A stretch of DNA of 52,826 nucleotides from Legionella sp. (GCA_017306715.1 JAFKHV010000025.1:1-52826); one strand, 5' to 3'. Positions 9,242-18,268 are shown, counted from the stretch's first letter. Numbers and translations are program-made. Notes: generated by a model not told the origin, from the sequence alone.

Positions 9242-10009
9242 GTGGCATTACATTTAGGTGTAATCACATTGCTTCCAGAAATATTGGAAGCCTTACGCTA
9301 TGGCGTTACTGGTAGAGCAATTGAGCAGGGCTTGGTTTGCCTTAATCATTGGAATCCTCGAGATTGGGCTTCACGCCCCTACCGGCAGGTTGATGATAAG
9401 CCCTATGGCGGTGGCCCTGGAATGGTTATGATGTATGAGCCATTACAGGCGGCAATATCTCAGGCCAAGGCAGAGATGCCTGCACCATGCAAAACGGTTT
9501 ATCTAAGTCCTCAGGGTAAAATCATGCGTCAAAATGATTTAATCGAGGTCGCTAAGCAGCAACGGCCATTATTGTTTATTGCTGGGCGCTATGAAGGCAT
9601 AGATGAGCGCATCATTGATCATTATGTCGATGAAGAATGGTCACTTGGAGATTATGTTTTAAGTGGTGGCGAACTGGCTGCAACCGTATTTATTGATGCA
9701 CTGAGCCGCTTACTTCCAGGTGCGTTGGGTCATGCTGGCTCAGCTGAGCAAGACTCTTTTATGAATGGTTTATTAGATTATCCGCATTATACGCGGCCAG
9801 CAAAAATAGAAGACTCGGAAGTGCCACCCGTTTTACTTGGTGGTAACCATAAAGATATTGAGCGTTGGCGACGCAAACAATCGCTTGGAAGAACCTGGTT
9901 GAAACGACCAGATTTATTAGAACAAATTAAATTAAACGAAATAGACCAGCAATTGCTTGCTGAGTTTAAGTACGAACAAGGTGTTTCCGAGAGCGGAAAG
10001 CCAATTTGA
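9242..10009 (+). CDS. trmD: tRNA (guanine-N1-)-methyltransferase TrmD
   Basis: SAM-dependent methyltransferase of 255 residues making m1G37 in tRNAs reading CNN codons, which prevents +1 frameshifting. The knotted SPOUT core is visible: YGGGPGMVM (about residues 55-63), LSPQGK, the GRYEGIDERII stretch near residue 115 and SLGDYVLSGGELA near residue 137, which together bind SAM and G37. The start is GTG at 9242 directly after the rimM stop. The C-terminal helical domain is complete. Confidence 0.96.
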   Translation: MALHLGVITLLPEILEALRYGVTGRAIEQGLVCLNHWNPRDWASRPYRQVDDKPYGGGPGMVMMYEPLQAAISQAKAEMPAPCKTVYLSPQGKIMRQNDLIEVAKQQRPLLFIAGRYEGIDERIIDHYVDEEWSLGDYVLSGGELAATVFIDALSRLLPGALGHAGSAEQDSFMNGLLDYPHYTRPAKIEDSEVPPVLLGGNHKDIERWRRKQSLGRTWLKRPDLLEQIKLNEIDQQLLAEFKYEQGVSESGKPI

Positions 10010-10019
10010 GGAGTAGTCC

Positions 10020-10385
10020 ATGACTAATATTATTGACCAACTTAATGCTGAGCAAATGCAAGGCAAGCAAATCCCTGAGTTTAATCCAGGAGATACCGTT
10101 TTGGTACAGGTAAAAGTAATCGAGGGAAGTCGTGAGCGTTTGCAGGCTTTCGAAGGTATTGTCATTGCGAAAAGAAATCGTGGACTAAACTCTGCTTTCA
10201 CAGTGCGTAAAATTTCCCATAATGTGGGCGTTGAGCGTGTATTCCAAACCTACAGCCCTATTGTAGACAGTATTACAGTGAAACGTCGTGGTGATGTTCG
10301 TCGCGCTAAATTATATTATTTACGTAATTTAGAAGGTCGTGCTGCGCGTATTAAAGAAAAGTTAGTTAAGAAAACATCTAAGTAA
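10020..10385 (+). CDS. rplS: 50S ribosomal protein L19
   Basis: 121-residue ribosomal protein at the 30S-50S interface. The segments [39 protein letters not shown] and the basic end match L19. A GAGGAG Shine-Dalgarno overlaps the trmD stop 10 bases before the ATG. Last gene of the operon, followed by a hairpin terminator. Confidence 0.96.
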   Translation: MTNIIDQLNAEQMQGKQIPEFNPGDTVLVQVKVIEGSRERLQAFEGIVIAKRNRGLNSAFTVRKISHNVGVERVFQTYSPIVDSITVKRRGDVRRAKLYYLRNLEGRAARIKEKLVKKTSK

Positions 10386-10392
10386 TTAAATA

Positions 10393-10432
10393 GAGCACAT
10401 CTATCTTTTATCTTAGATGTGCTCATTTATGT
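10393..10432 (+). terminator. Terminator hairpin after rplS
   Basis: An 11-base perfect inverted repeat, GAGCACATCTA (10393-10403) with TAGATGTGCTC (10414-10424), with a 10-base loop, begins 8 bases after the rplS stop. The following ATTTAT is only weakly T-rich, so termination efficiency is uncertain. Confidence 0.6.
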
Positions 10433-10546
10433 ATACAATTCACGTGTTAGTCTTAATTAATCATTTTGACATTTATTAAGATCTTAAAGCAAGTGTTGCA
10501 CTGGGCTCATCAAGTGTTTGAGCTTTTAATAATGTATTTCTGATTT

Positions 10547-11143
10547 TTATTTCTGATTGCATTCCTGATAACCAAAACGATTATCGATAATCATATAGGG
10601 TAAGCAACCTAACTCTTGTGATCGAACATAGTCACATAAAAATTTTACTTCTTTAACACCCTGAGCACTGTTATATAATGCTTTTAACTGTTCCTCTTCA
10701 AGACCGATGTCTTTACCTATACGAATTAAAATATCAGTATTTGCAATATCCAGACCATATTCGAAATAGGCAGAGAAAATACCTCGAGCTGCGTCATCTC
10801 CCAAGTCCTGTTCTTCAGCAAACCATACGAGACGATGAGCATCAAATGTATGCGGGAGGCTGTTGTATAACCAGGTTGAACTAAAGTGCAAACCTAAGTC
10901 TTTGGCGCATCGTGCACATTTTTTGTTAATATGAGGGGTGGCAAAGCTGGCAAATACAGTTCGGTTGTGGGTACGTTCATGAGCTGCGTCCTGTGGGCTC
11001 TTAAGAGGACTAACCTGATAGGGCAGCCAGTGAATTCGTGCCGAAATCTGAGTTTTTTGCAAAACTCGCTCCAGACGCATTCGGGCAATATAAGCCCAGG
11101 GACAAACCAAGTCCGAGATAATTTTGATGTTCCGTTGAACCAT
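10547..11143 (-). CDS. DsbA-family FrnE-like oxidoreductase, probably frameshifted near the C-terminus
   Basis: 198-residue protein of the DsbA superfamily, FrnE/2-hydroxychromene isomerase branch. The N-terminal SDLVCPWAYIARMRLE segment is the family's first strand and active-site helix, with CPWA instead of a CxxC pair, so it probably is not a dithiol oxidase. The helical insert contains several extra cysteines (KKCARCAKD). The cis-Pro loop is GCLPYMIID near residue 183. Family members normally continue about 25-30 residues past this point with a final helix; here the frame stops after NRFGYQECNQK. A shifted frame directly downstream encodes a plausible end (MQSEIKIRNTLLKAQ and onward, stop at 10476). 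An indel near 10573 is likely. Alternatively, the short form is real. Confidence 0.75.
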   Translation of the reverse strand: MVQRNIKIISDLVCPWAYIARMRLERVLQKTQISARIHWLPYQVSPLKSPQDAAHERTHNRTVFASFATPHINKKCARCAKDLGLHFSSTWLYNSLPHTFDAHRLVWFAEEQDLGDDAARGIFSAYFEYGLDIANTDILIRIGKDIGLEEEQLKALYNSAQGVKEVKFLCDYVRSQELGCLPYMIIDNRFGYQECNQK

Positions 11144-11362
11144 CTCATTGCCTCTAGTTAATATTTAAAGCTCATGTTGAGAGGTTATAATCACAAGTTC
11201 AGATAGTCTGTGGTTGTCGCTCATTGAACTTTAGATATCACGTACACACCATGATAATGAAAGACGTGTTTAAACGAGCCCAGTTTTGCTAACAGACTCT
11301 AAAGAGATGATTAATCCTCTCTTTAAATATAGCATCTGAGGTGAAAACTGCTTGTTGAGCGC

Positions 11363-12151
11363 TTAATTTTTTGGATTAGGAGTTTTTTTATTTATCGTCG
11401 AATTATGATGTGGATTCGCAGCAGTAAAGAAAACCGTAAATTTAAAGAGTTTATTGGTTATGGAGTCGGTTAGTTGTTCAATGACAGATTTTGAATATAT
11501 TTTTTCTATATATTCAAATTCCCAAGGTAAGGGTGCTTGGTTTCTAATTTTTTTAATATAATCAGCTAGTTCACTTAAAACGGCCCCGCTAAGTTCCGAT
11601 TGTATTTTTAGATAACTGTAGAGGTTTTCGATAAGACAGACTCGGGAGAGATATAATTGCTGATTTCGATTAACCTCTGGATGGTCACGCAAAATAAGTA
11701 AATATTGCTTAATTATACAGAGTTTATTAATGATTGGAGCGAATTTTTGTTTAAGGTTAATGATCTCCTGGGTAGGAATCCGGACGAGGGTTTGATTAAA
11801 AAATTCTTCCTGTTGTGAGTGGCTATGGTTTTCTTCAGTAAGTGAAATAGATTTTGTATCTCCGAGATGAATTCTTTCCATGACAATAAAAAAAGCAGCT
11901 TTAATGCTTATATAAGCATAAAATTGTTCGGGTAAGATTTCTTCTGCTTGCATTAAATGGTCTAACAAAGCCAAATTATAAATATCGTGCTCATCGATAC
12001 CACAGCTTATCAATTCCTCCGCCAATAAATCGATTAATCCTTCAGAACCCGGTAGATTATGCTTCATGGCAACAAAAGTGCACCACTCAAGAAATAAGAA
12101 GAAACGTTTTGCTCTAAATTGTTGCATGTATTTAAAGGTTGAATCCAGCAT
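11363..12151 (-). CDS. Hypothetical protein, helical, 262 residues
   Basis: Not recognised. The product is soluble-looking, predominantly alpha-helical by composition, rich in Leu, Ile, Glu and Gln, without a signal peptide or clear membrane segment. It starts MLDSTFKYMQQF and ends in a polar, Asn/Lys/Pro-rich tail (about residues 245-262). There is no catalytic motif I can name. It sits alone between the DsbA-like gene and a divergent small secreted protein. In Legionella such orphan helical proteins can be Dot/Icm substrates, but the C-terminus lacks the acidic E-block often seen in effectors, so I do not claim this. Reality of the gene is supported by length and lack of a competing frame. 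Confidence 0.6.
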   Translation of the reverse strand: MLDSTFKYMQQFRAKRFFLFLEWCTFVAMKHNLPGSEGLIDLLAEELISCGIDEHDIYNLALLDHLMQAEEILPEQFYAYISIKAAFFIVMERIHLGDTKSISLTEENHSHSQQEEFFNQTLVRIPTQEIINLKQKFAPIINKLCIIKQYLLILRDHPEVNRNQQLYLSRVCLIENLYSYLKIQSELSGAVLSELADYIKKIRNQAPLPWEFEYIEKIYSKSVIEQLTDSITNKLFKFTVFFTAANPHHNSTINKKTPNPKN

Positions 12152-12241
12152 GATGAACCTAAGTACTCTAGATTAACGAATATTATCCTATACTAGATAT
12201 AAATGTGAATGAGCAGCTACGTAAATACGAGGGATAAGTAT

Positions 12242-12520
12242 ATGAAAAAAATAAAAAAGAGGATTTTAATATTGCTCTTCATGCCCTGCATGTCCTTTGC
12301 CAATTGCGATTTAACCCAGTTTCGATGGGAATGTGATTTACCCATGCATATAAAGGCAACCCCCTCTGCCCGTTCACTTGTATATTGTAACCAGACCTAT
12401 GGCTATATCACACGCCAGCAGTATGACACCCTAATGCGTTACACGCGAGCGAATGTCAATATGGTTCTTAACATAAATGGCGAGTATATAGATAGTCCTT
12501 GTGTTGGCGCGCAAAGATAG
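12242..12520 (+). CDS. Small secreted protein with conserved-looking cysteines
   Basis: 92-residue protein starting [20 protein letters not shown], a clear Sec signal peptide with likely cleavage after SFA, leaving a mature domain of about 70 residues. The mature part contains four cysteines (NCDL, WECD, YCNQ, SPCV), suggesting two disulfides in the periplasm or outside. The ATG at 12242 has a GAGGG ribosome site 8 bases upstream and is preferred over upstream in-frame starts. I do not recognise the family. A TATACT hexamer (12189-12194) may be its -10. Confidence 0.6.
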   Translation: MKKIKKRILILLFMPCMSFANCDLTQFRWECDLPMHIKATPSARSLVYCNQTYGYITRQQYDTLMRYTRANVNMVLNINGEYIDSPCVGAQR

Positions 12521-12555
12521 TACAATGCTGGCAAATTAAGTCAGTACCGTTATTT

Positions 12556-13248
12556 ATGATTATTGACCTTGAAGGTTTGGGCGTAGAAGTTATCAAAAAA
12601 AATGTAAAACATTTAAATTTACGCATTTATCCGCCAGATGGCGCTATAAAAGTAAGTGTTCCGCTCCATTATACGGAGCGGATGATTTATAGTCTTTTAC
12701 ATGAAAAAAAAGATTGGCTACTTCATCACAGCAAACGTCTTAGGGTACAATCGTCATCCACACATACACCACTTACCGATGGCCAGCAGTTTAGACTTCT
12801 AGGTAAAAATTATCGCTTGCATTTTAAAAGACATGAAGGCCCAAACCATTGTTATATGGATGATGCGCAAATTACTGTTTATACATCGAATAATTATTCT
12901 GAAGCGCAACGACTGAAGCTCGTGCAAAACTGGTTAAAAAAGAAATTAGAAACGCTTATTCCCCCTTTACTGGAGCATTGGCAAAAAATTATCAATGTTC
13001 AGGTAACCTATTGGGGAATTCGTGCTATGAAAACCCGCTGGGGATCCTGTAATACTCGAAGTGCTCGTATCTGGTTTAATCTGTCGCTCGTGCATAAAGA
13101 GCCAATTTGTTTGGAATATGTTCTAGTGCATGAATTAGTTCATCTCTTAGAGCCCAGTCATAATAAACGGTTTTATCAGCTGATGACGCAATTTATGCCG
13201 AAGTGGCGTGAGTATGATGATCTGCTTGAAGGACGAAGCTCATGTTAA
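12556..13248 (+). CDS. YgjP-like (DUF45) zinc metallopeptidase
   Basis: 230-residue protein of the YgjP/SprT-like group. The zinc motif HELVHLLEPSHNKRF is at about residues 193-207, giving the HExxH plus third His pattern, and the family-specific WGSCNTRSARIWFN segment lies about 30 residues before it. The N-terminal half is beta-rich (LNLRIYPPDGAIKVSVP), also typical. Function in the family is poorly defined; in many genomes it neighbours restriction or repair genes, which is not the case here. I start at the ATG 12556 because the family begins with the first beta strand; an upstream in-frame ATG at 12499 overlaps the preceding gene. Its end overlaps the next gene by 7 bases. Confidence 0.85.
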   Translation: MIIDLEGLGVEVIKKNVKHLNLRIYPPDGAIKVSVPLHYTERMIYSLLHEKKDWLLHHSKRLRVQSSSTHTPLTDGQQFRLLGKNYRLHFKRHEGPNHCYMDDAQITVYTSNNYSEAQRLKLVQNWLKKKLETLIPPLLEHWQKIINVQVTYWGIRAMKTRWGSCNTRSARIWFNLSLVHKEPICLEYVLVHELVHLLEPSHNKRFYQLMTQFMPKWREYDDLLEGRSSC

Positions 13249-13856
13249 GTGGCGCAGAGCTTTTGGCTCAAGCTCTGAGTGAGCAGGGCTTCTTTATTAT
13301 GGATAATTTTCTACCCAGTGACTATTGCAAAGAGTTGCGTGCTTATGCCCAGAAAATATACGCGCAGGGAGCGTTTCATTCATCGCGAATCGGGTTACAG
13401 CAAACCTTGCAAAATAAGCAGGAAATCCGGAGTGATCGGATTTTTTGGCTGGATAAGGAACAGACTACAAATGAGGCCGTCGACTATTTTTTAAAAAAAA
13501 TCCACCATATACAAAATGATCTGAATAGGCTCTTATTCTTAAGTTTGCATGAATATGAGGTTCATTTTGCATACTATTCCCCTGGGTCGTACTATAAACG
13601 TCATATCGATCAATTTGCCCAGAAAAAAACACGTAAAATCTCATTAGTTTATTATCTTAATCCCTGCTGGCAGCCAGAGTTTGGTGGAACTCTTGATTTG
13701 TACATAAATTCATCAGCCATTACGGTTAACCCTATTGAAAATCGACTCATTTGCTTTAATAGTGAGCTTCCGCATGAGGTACAAGTAACCCATCAGGAGC
13801 GTTACAGTATTACGGGCTGGTTAAAGACTCGTAGTGCTGAGGTTTTAGAAATTTAG
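13242..13856 (+). CDS. 2OG-Fe(II) dioxygenase, prolyl-4-hydroxylase-like
   Basis: 204-residue member of the 2-oxoglutarate/Fe(II) dioxygenase superfamily (P4Hc/SM-20-like). The iron ligands are visible as HxD in YKRHIDQF (about residues 125-132) and the distal His in LPHEV (about 178-182), with the 2OG-binding Arg in RYSITGW. The EFGGTLDLY strand between them is standard. The substrate is unknown; related bacterial proteins hydroxylate prolyl residues of elongation factor or ribosomal proteins. It overlaps the metallopeptidase gene by 7 bases, so the two are probably co-translated, though no functional link is known to me. Confidence 0.85.
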   Translation: MLSGAELLAQALSEQGFFIMDNFLPSDYCKELRAYAQKIYAQGAFHSSRIGLQQTLQNKQEIRSDRIFWLDKEQTTNEAVDYFLKKIHHIQNDLNRLLFLSLHEYEVHFAYYSPGSYYKRHIDQFAQKKTRKISLVYYLNPCWQPEFGGTLDLYINSSAITVNPIENRLICFNSELPHEVQVTHQERYSITGWLKTRSAEVLEI

Positions 13857-13953
13857 AATGAGCCCCGCTCTATCACCATTCTTTTTTAAGCAAATATCCT
13901 GACTTTTTAATGGGAATAAGCTAAATTTAAAGTTCTAAATAAAGGAGCTATTT

Positions 13954-14295
13954 ATGACTGATAAATTTGATGGTATTACCAAGGGGATTAGTACACAACT
14001 AGCAAAAATGCGAAAAGAAATTCCTGAGGTGATGATGGGCTTTTCTTCTCTGGCACAAGCGGCAACTAAAGATGGTGTGTTGGATAAAAAAACCAAAGAA
14101 TTAATCGCTATGGCCTTAGCTGTGGCAAATCATTGTCCGGGATGTATTGGTTTTCACTCACAAACATTGGTTAAGTTGCAAGCGACACGCGAGGAGTTAC
14201 TCGAAACATTGAGCATGGCTATTTATATGGGGGGCGGTCCGTCCTTGATGTACGCTGCTGAAGCTCTAGAAGCATTTGAAGAGTTCAGTAAATAA
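13954..14295 (+). CDS. AhpD-like / carboxymuconolactone decarboxylase family protein
   Basis: 113-residue protein with the AhpD-family core: KELIAMALAVANHCPGCIGFHSQ carries the ExxxA(x)nCxxCxxxH active-site pattern at about residues 47-69. These proteins use a redox-active Cys pair as peroxidase-linked reductants, often as trimers. The second half (EELLETLSMAIYMGGGP) is the conserved closing helix. AAAGGAG precedes the ATG by 8 bases. It stands alone; a GC-rich hairpin follows. Confidence 0.88.
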   Translation: MTDKFDGITKGISTQLAKMRKEIPEVMMGFSSLAQAATKDGVLDKKTKELIAMALAVANHCPGCIGFHSQTLVKLQATREELLETLSMAIYMGGGPSLMYAAEALEAFEEFSK

Positions 14296-14339
14296 GGAGT
14301 CCTGAATTATTTAATCATACCTCCGACAGCAGATTGGAT

Positions 14340-14363
14340 TCCCGCGGCTGTACCGCGGGATTT
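14340..14363 (+). terminator. GC-rich hairpin after the AhpD-like gene
   Basis: Perfect 8-base palindromic arms TCCCGCGG and CCGCGGGA with a 5-base loop, followed by a short TTT. It lies 45 bases after the AhpD-like stop and about 50 bases from the end of the convergent Rap1a-like gene. Probably a terminator although the T-tract is short. Confidence 0.5.
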
Positions 14364-14411
14364 GAGTGCTCGAGTATTATGTTGTTATAAGCAAAAGAAA
14401 ATGCGCTAAGG

Positions 14412-14864
14412 CTAGCTTTTTCCATTCCATGCATTATTGATCAGCGCCATCTCCTGTTGAGCTGCCGTTGCAGCTTTGCAGGGAAATTGTTTCACAACGC
14501 CCATCCATGCAACTTGAGAAACGGTCAAACTGTCTTTCTCACTTTGCGGTGTACTCATCTCTTTATAGGTTTGCTGAATGATCTCATTAAGGTTCATCGC
14601 GCCGAGTTGAACTCCTGCTGGCATACAGAAAATCGGTGCTCCTTGACGCGCGGCAGTCTCGTTTGCCTGAACCAATGTCTCAGCAATACTTTCACTCGTG
14701 ATAGCCAAGACATGCCGCGCTGAGCGAGCCCAAGCTTGTGCTTGTGGATCAGCTTTAATTTCCATTTGTGGAATTTGCAGAGCGATGCCCATATAGCTTT
14801 TTATGGTATCGGCATTGGTCGTACTTATGAATAAAAAGAGACTAAAAATAAAAAAGCGATTCAT
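14412..14864 (-). CDS. Secreted Rap1a/Tai-like protein
   Basis: 150-residue protein with an N-terminal signal peptide (MNRFFIFSLFLFISTTNA, cleavage probably after NADT or TNA). The mature domain has two cysteines in the pattern APIFCMPAG and KQFPCKAA, with a helix of QTYKEMSTPQSEKDSLTVSQ between them, matching the Rap1a/Tai layout (FC-P-G, then Y-P, then FPC). That family includes periplasmic immunity proteins to type VI amidase effectors, but many members are stand-alone with unknown roles. No type VI gene or effector is adjacent, so immunity is not inferred. It is followed on its strand by nothing close; upstream is a DUF2909 gene. Confidence 0.65.
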   Translation of the reverse strand: MNRFFIFSLFLFISTTNADTIKSYMGIALQIPQMEIKADPQAQAWARSARHVLAITSESIAETLVQANETAARQGAPIFCMPAGVQLGAMNLNEIIQQTYKEMSTPQSEKDSLTVSQVAWMGVVKQFPCKAATAAQQEMALINNAWNGKS

Positions 14865-14891
14865 CTGCGTAATCCTTGATCCTAAAATTGA

Positions 14892-15095
14892 TTAAATTGC
14901 ATGAGGTTGAATCCAACCCAGCTTAAATGCTGCGAGTAAAAAAAGAAATAAACATAAAGAGAGGCCAACGCGAATCGTGAGCGCTTTAACCGTCCGCTTG
15001 GTATTTCCCGCGTCGCGAATGAGGAATACCAGCCCACTTGCCAAGGAACCGACAATGATAATCATGACAAAGATAATGAATAGTTTGGTGATCAT
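14892..15095 (-). CDS. DUF2909-type twin-helix membrane protein
   Basis: 67-residue protein with two hydrophobic helices (about residues 5-26 and 44-62) separated by a polar RDAGNTKRTVKALTIRVGLS loop. This matches the small twin transmembrane family that is habitually encoded in cytochrome oxidase clusters, usually on the opposite strand beside SURF1, exactly as here. It may help oxidase assembly; no direct role is known to me. Confidence 0.75.
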   Translation of the reverse strand: MITKLFIIFVMIIIVGSLASGLVFLIRDAGNTKRTVKALTIRVGLSLCLFLFLLAAFKLGWIQPHAI

Positions 15096-15145
15096 TTGCT
15101 ATACTCCAGCACCAGCAGTGGCGTTTATATGTTGTAGGTTCAAAT

Positions 15146-15877
15146 ATGCCTAGTGTACCTTTTTTTAATTACCGTTTCACCCCAAGTTGGCCTATGATTC
15201 TCACCACCGTGTTTGTGTGTTGGATTTTTATTTGGCTTGGTATATGGCAACTGCATCGAGCATCCGAAAAATCACGCATGTTGTTGCAAGAGCAAAGAGC
15301 ACAAAAGCAAGCTCCAGTAACTTGGGACAACCCAAAGAAGCTGCGTCCGTATCAACGTGTGGCTGTGCAAGGTAGGTACTTACCCTCAATCTTTCTCTTG
15401 GATAACCAACACTATCGGCATCAGTTAGGTGTACAGGTATACGCACCGTTACTTTTAGCAAACGACTCCGTGTTAATGGTTGATAGAGGATGGATTCAAA
15501 ACCAAAATCCACGGCAGACAAATTTAGACCTCAAAATACCTGCAGGCTTACTGCAAATTCGCGGTTCAATCTATTATCCAAGCAGTAAACAATGGATTCT
15601 TGGTGACGAAATTGAACAAATTGGAGATAAAAGGTTCATCGTTGAGCGTTTTAATCCTCAATTATTAAGCCAACTTTTGCAAAAAAGTGTCTATCCGTTT
15701 ATTATCCGTCTCGACAGTTCTCAACCAGATGGATTTATACGAGACTGGAACGTAGTAACGATGCGCCCCGAACGACATAAAGGGTATGCTCTGCAATGGT
15801 TTGCCATGGCGACCGTTATTTTTATTCTATTTATCGCATTGAACCTTAAGAAAGAAAATGAAACAATCAAACAATAA
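15146..15877 (+). CDS. SURF1-family cytochrome c oxidase assembly protein
   Basis: 243-residue SURF1/Shy1 protein. A membrane helix at each end (about residues 16-36 and 215-235) encloses a periplasmic beta domain. The signatures are LGIWQLHRASEK, VLMVDRGWI and the C-terminal MRPERHKGYALQWFAMA. SURF1 helps insert heme a into subunit I of aa3-type oxidases. It overlaps the next ORF by 20 bases and heads an oxidase assembly operon running to 18931. The catalytic oxidase subunits are not in the window. Confidence 0.93.
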   Translation: MPSVPFFNYRFTPSWPMILTTVFVCWIFIWLGIWQLHRASEKSRMLLQEQRAQKQAPVTWDNPKKLRPYQRVAVQGRYLPSIFLLDNQHYRHQLGVQVYAPLLLANDSVLMVDRGWIQNQNPRQTNLDLKIPAGLLQIRGSIYYPSSKQWILGDEIEQIGDKRFIVERFNPQLLSQLLQKSVYPFIIRLDSSQPDGFIRDWNVVTMRPERHKGYALQWFAMATVIFILFIALNLKKENETIKQ

Positions 15878-16388
15878 ATTATACATTCTTTTAGTGCTTG
15901 TAGTCGTCTTTTTAGCACCAGGAATAGGTGCATACATTCTCTATAAAAATCCGGATTGGCTGGGTGAAAAGCGAACGAATAGGGGAGAATTACTTAAGCC
16001 TCCAGTGCACGTTGAGCTATTCGGTCAAGAAAAAAAATGGCGCATCGTTTACTGGACTACGCAGCAATGTGAACAATCTTGCCTTAACGACCTTGAAAAG
16101 ATTGCAAAAGTCCGGCTAGCACTTGGCAGGAAGCTTTATCAGGTGGAACAGTGGTTCGTTTTAGGGGATAATGCAGCCGATTTGAATCCTGTAGAACGAT
16201 TAGCCATTGAAAAACTTGATTTTAAGATGATAACGAGTACTCAAGAAGGGGTGGATGTAACGAATAATAAAATATTCATAGCCGATCCCAATGATTATCT
16301 AATTTTGGCTTATAAAAATTTGGCCAATCCTGAAGATATTTATAAAGATTTGAAACTATTGATTAATGCAACAGAAAAAAATGGTTAA
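15858..16388 (+). CDS. Membrane-anchored thioredoxin-like protein of the oxidase assembly cluster
   Basis: 176-residue protein with one N-terminal membrane helix (about residues 8-28) and a periplasmic domain. A WTTQQCEQSCLNDL segment (CxxxC) about 70 residues in, followed by alternating strands and helices, suggests a thioredoxin-like fold resembling a reduced SCO. Proteins of this type are regularly found between SURF1 and ctaA in gammaproteobacteria and are annotated only as cytochrome oxidase associated. Copper or thiol handling is a reasonable inference. Starts inside SURF1 and ends just before ctaA. Confidence 0.75.
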   Translation: MKQSNNKLYILLVLVVVFLAPGIGAYILYKNPDWLGEKRTNRGELLKPPVHVELFGQEKKWRIVYWTTQQCEQSCLNDLEKIAKVRLALGRKLYQVEQWFVLGDNAADLNPVERLAIEKLDFKMITSTQEGVDVTNNKIFIADPNDYLILAYKNLANPEDIYKDLKLLINATEKNG

Positions 16389-16392
16389 TACA

Positions 16393-17394
16393 ATGTCTAA
16401 TAAAATCCTGCGCGTCGTTGCGTTTACCGCTTTAATTTTATCTTTTGTTGTTGTGATGGTAGGAGCATACACCCGCCTTACTGATGCTGGACTTGGTTGT
16501 CCGGATTGGCCGGGATGTTATGGGCATTACGCAGTCCCAAAATCACAAGACCAACTACAACAAGCACAGATGCAATACCCGCAATTACCGGTTGAATCAG
16601 AAAAAGCATGGACCGAAATGATTCATCGTTATTTAGCAGGTACCTTGGGCTTACTGGTTATTCTTCTCTCCCTAAGCTTATTGGTGAAGAGATTACGTGG
16701 GAACACTCAGTTATGGTGCTTGCCGATGGTTTTAATTACCTTGATATTTTTTCAAGCAGCATTAGGTATGTGGACTGTTACATTAAAGCTACTGCCTGTC
16801 GTAGTCATGGGACACTTACTTGGGGGCATGTTAATTGTTGCTTGTTTGAGTCGTGTCAACTTAGAGATAAATCATTTTTCAAAAACCGCCTCTGTAAGAT
16901 GGCGTCCCTGGCTAATTTTGGGGCTTGCGATATTGTTTATTCAAATAGCTTTAGGAGGCTGGGTCAGCTCAAATTATGCTGGAATTTCATGTATTGGTTT
17001 TCCTCAATGTAACGGCCTGTGGGTTCCTAAACTACACTTTAGTCAAGGATTTAACCTATTCTCCGCACTAGGAACAAACTACCAGGGCGGTGTATTAGAA
17101 CATGAGGTACGTGTAACAATTCAGTTTATTCACCGGGTGGGTGCTTTAATAACCGCGGTTTATTTATTCAGTCTCGGTATGGCAATTCTGACACGAGGTG
17201 TTGCAGGATTTAGAGTAATTGGACTTATTCTATCTATTCTTGTAGTTGTTCAATTTGTTTTAGGTATAATCAACGTTACTCATTTATTACCGCTCGCTAT
17301 AGCCGTTGCACATAATGGCGTGGCTGCACTGCTTTTTGCAGTCTTGTTTAGCGCTTTATATTTTATTAAAAGGGAAAATAGTCATGCAGCTTGA
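16393..17394 (+). CDS. ctaA: Heme A synthase (COX15/CtaA)
   Basis: 333-residue integral membrane enzyme with about eight helices in two homologous halves, oxidising heme O to heme A. Conserved [21 protein letters not shown] at the first helix, EMIHRYLAG, a second HLLGG and the later FIHRVGA and VAHNGVA histidines are the heme ligands. The second periplasmic loop has the paired cysteines CIGFPQC. I use the ATG at 16393 (MSNKILRV); ATGs at 16381 and 16366 are possible but overlap the previous gene and have no better ribosome site. It overlaps ctaB by 11 bases. Confidence 0.92.
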   Translation: MSNKILRVVAFTALILSFVVVMVGAYTRLTDAGLGCPDWPGCYGHYAVPKSQDQLQQAQMQYPQLPVESEKAWTEMIHRYLAGTLGLLVILLSLSLLVKRLRGNTQLWCLPMVLITLIFFQAALGMWTVTLKLLPVVVMGHLLGGMLIVACLSRVNLEINHFSKTASVRWRPWLILGLAILFIQIALGGWVSSNYAGISCIGFPQCNGLWVPKLHFSQGFNLFSALGTNYQGGVLEHEVRVTIQFIHRVGALITAVYLFSLGMAILTRGVAGFRVIGLILSILVVVQFVLGIINVTHLLPLAIAVAHNGVAALLFAVLFSALYFIKRENSHAA

Positions 17395-18268
17395 CTCCAC
17401 GTTGACTACGATTGTGTCTTGGCGGGATTACCTCGAATTATGCAAACCTCGAGTCGTACTATTAATGTTATTAACTGTGCTGGTGGGTATGTATCTGGCA
17501 GCACCCGGCTGGATTGAGTTTTCATTGCTATTTCCCTCAGTGCTCGGTATTGGTTTTTGCGCAGGCAGCGCTGCAGCAGTAAATCATATCGTTGATCGGC
17601 ATATCGATGCCATAATGGCACGGACACGCAAACGTCCTATTGCCCATGGTCGCGTAACGGCAAAACAAGCTGTGAGTTTTGCTTTATCGATGGGAATTTT
17701 GGGCTTAAGTGTCTTACTGCTCTATGTAAATGTTCTTACTGCAATACTCACTTTTGTAACCTTAATCGGTTATGCCGGTATTTACACCGGATACTTGAAG
17801 CGCGCAACACCGCAAAACATTGTGATTGGGGGGTTAGCGGGTGCAGCTCCGCCCCTTTTAGGATGGACTGCCGTCACGAATCAACTGGATCCACAAGCTT
17901 TGTTGCTTGTGCTGATTATCTTTACGTGGACACCACCGCATTTTTGGGCATTGGCGATTTATCGCTACAATGATTATGAGTCCGCAGAGATCCCAATGCT
18001 TCCGGTGACTCATGGCATCGCCTTTACTAAGCTAAATATTTATTTATACACCGTATTGCTTTTAGTAGTAAGTATTCTTCCTTTCGTAGTCGGTATGAGT
18101 GGCTGGTTTTATTTACTGGGCGCTCTCGCTTTAGGTGGACGTTTTTTGATGTGGGCACATAAGCTCTATCGGACAGATAAAGGAGTAGTGGCGATGCAAA
18201 CTTTTCGCTTTTCCATTATTTACTTGATGCTACTGTTTGTTTTTTTATTAATTGATCATTATTTGTAA
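17384..18268 (+). CDS. ctaB: Protoheme IX farnesyltransferase (heme O synthase)
   Basis: 294-residue UbiA-superfamily prenyltransferase converting heme B to heme O with farnesyl diphosphate, the step before CtaA. The first aspartate motif [19 protein letters not shown] (about residues 66-84) and the second [15 protein letters not shown] are both intact, among nine helices. The ATG at 17384 overlaps the end of ctaA and gives the family N-terminus ([12 protein letters not shown]). The gene is 15 bases before the SCO gene. Confidence 0.95.
   Translation: MQLDSTLTTIVSWRDYLELCKPRVVLLMLLTVLVGMYLAAPGWIEFSLLFPSVLGIGFCAGSAAAVNHIVDRHIDAIMARTRKRPIAHGRVTAKQAVSFALSMGILGLSVLLLYVNVLTAILTFVTLIGYAGIYTGYLKRATPQNIVIGGLAGAAPPLLGWTAVTNQLDPQALLLVLIIFTWTPPHFWALAIYRYNDYESAEIPMLPVTHGIAFTKLNIYLYTVLLLVVSILPFVVGMSGWFYLLGALALGGRFLMWAHKLYRTDKGVVAMQTFRFSIIYLMLLFVFLLIDHYL

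Noticed and set aside
14340..14363. GC-rich palindrome considered as a mobile repeat element
   Set aside because: I found no second copy in the window; a terminator hairpin explains it better.
15228..15521. Minus-strand 97-codon frame opposite SURF1
   Set aside because: SURF1 motifs are intact on the plus strand; the opposite frame shows no family features.
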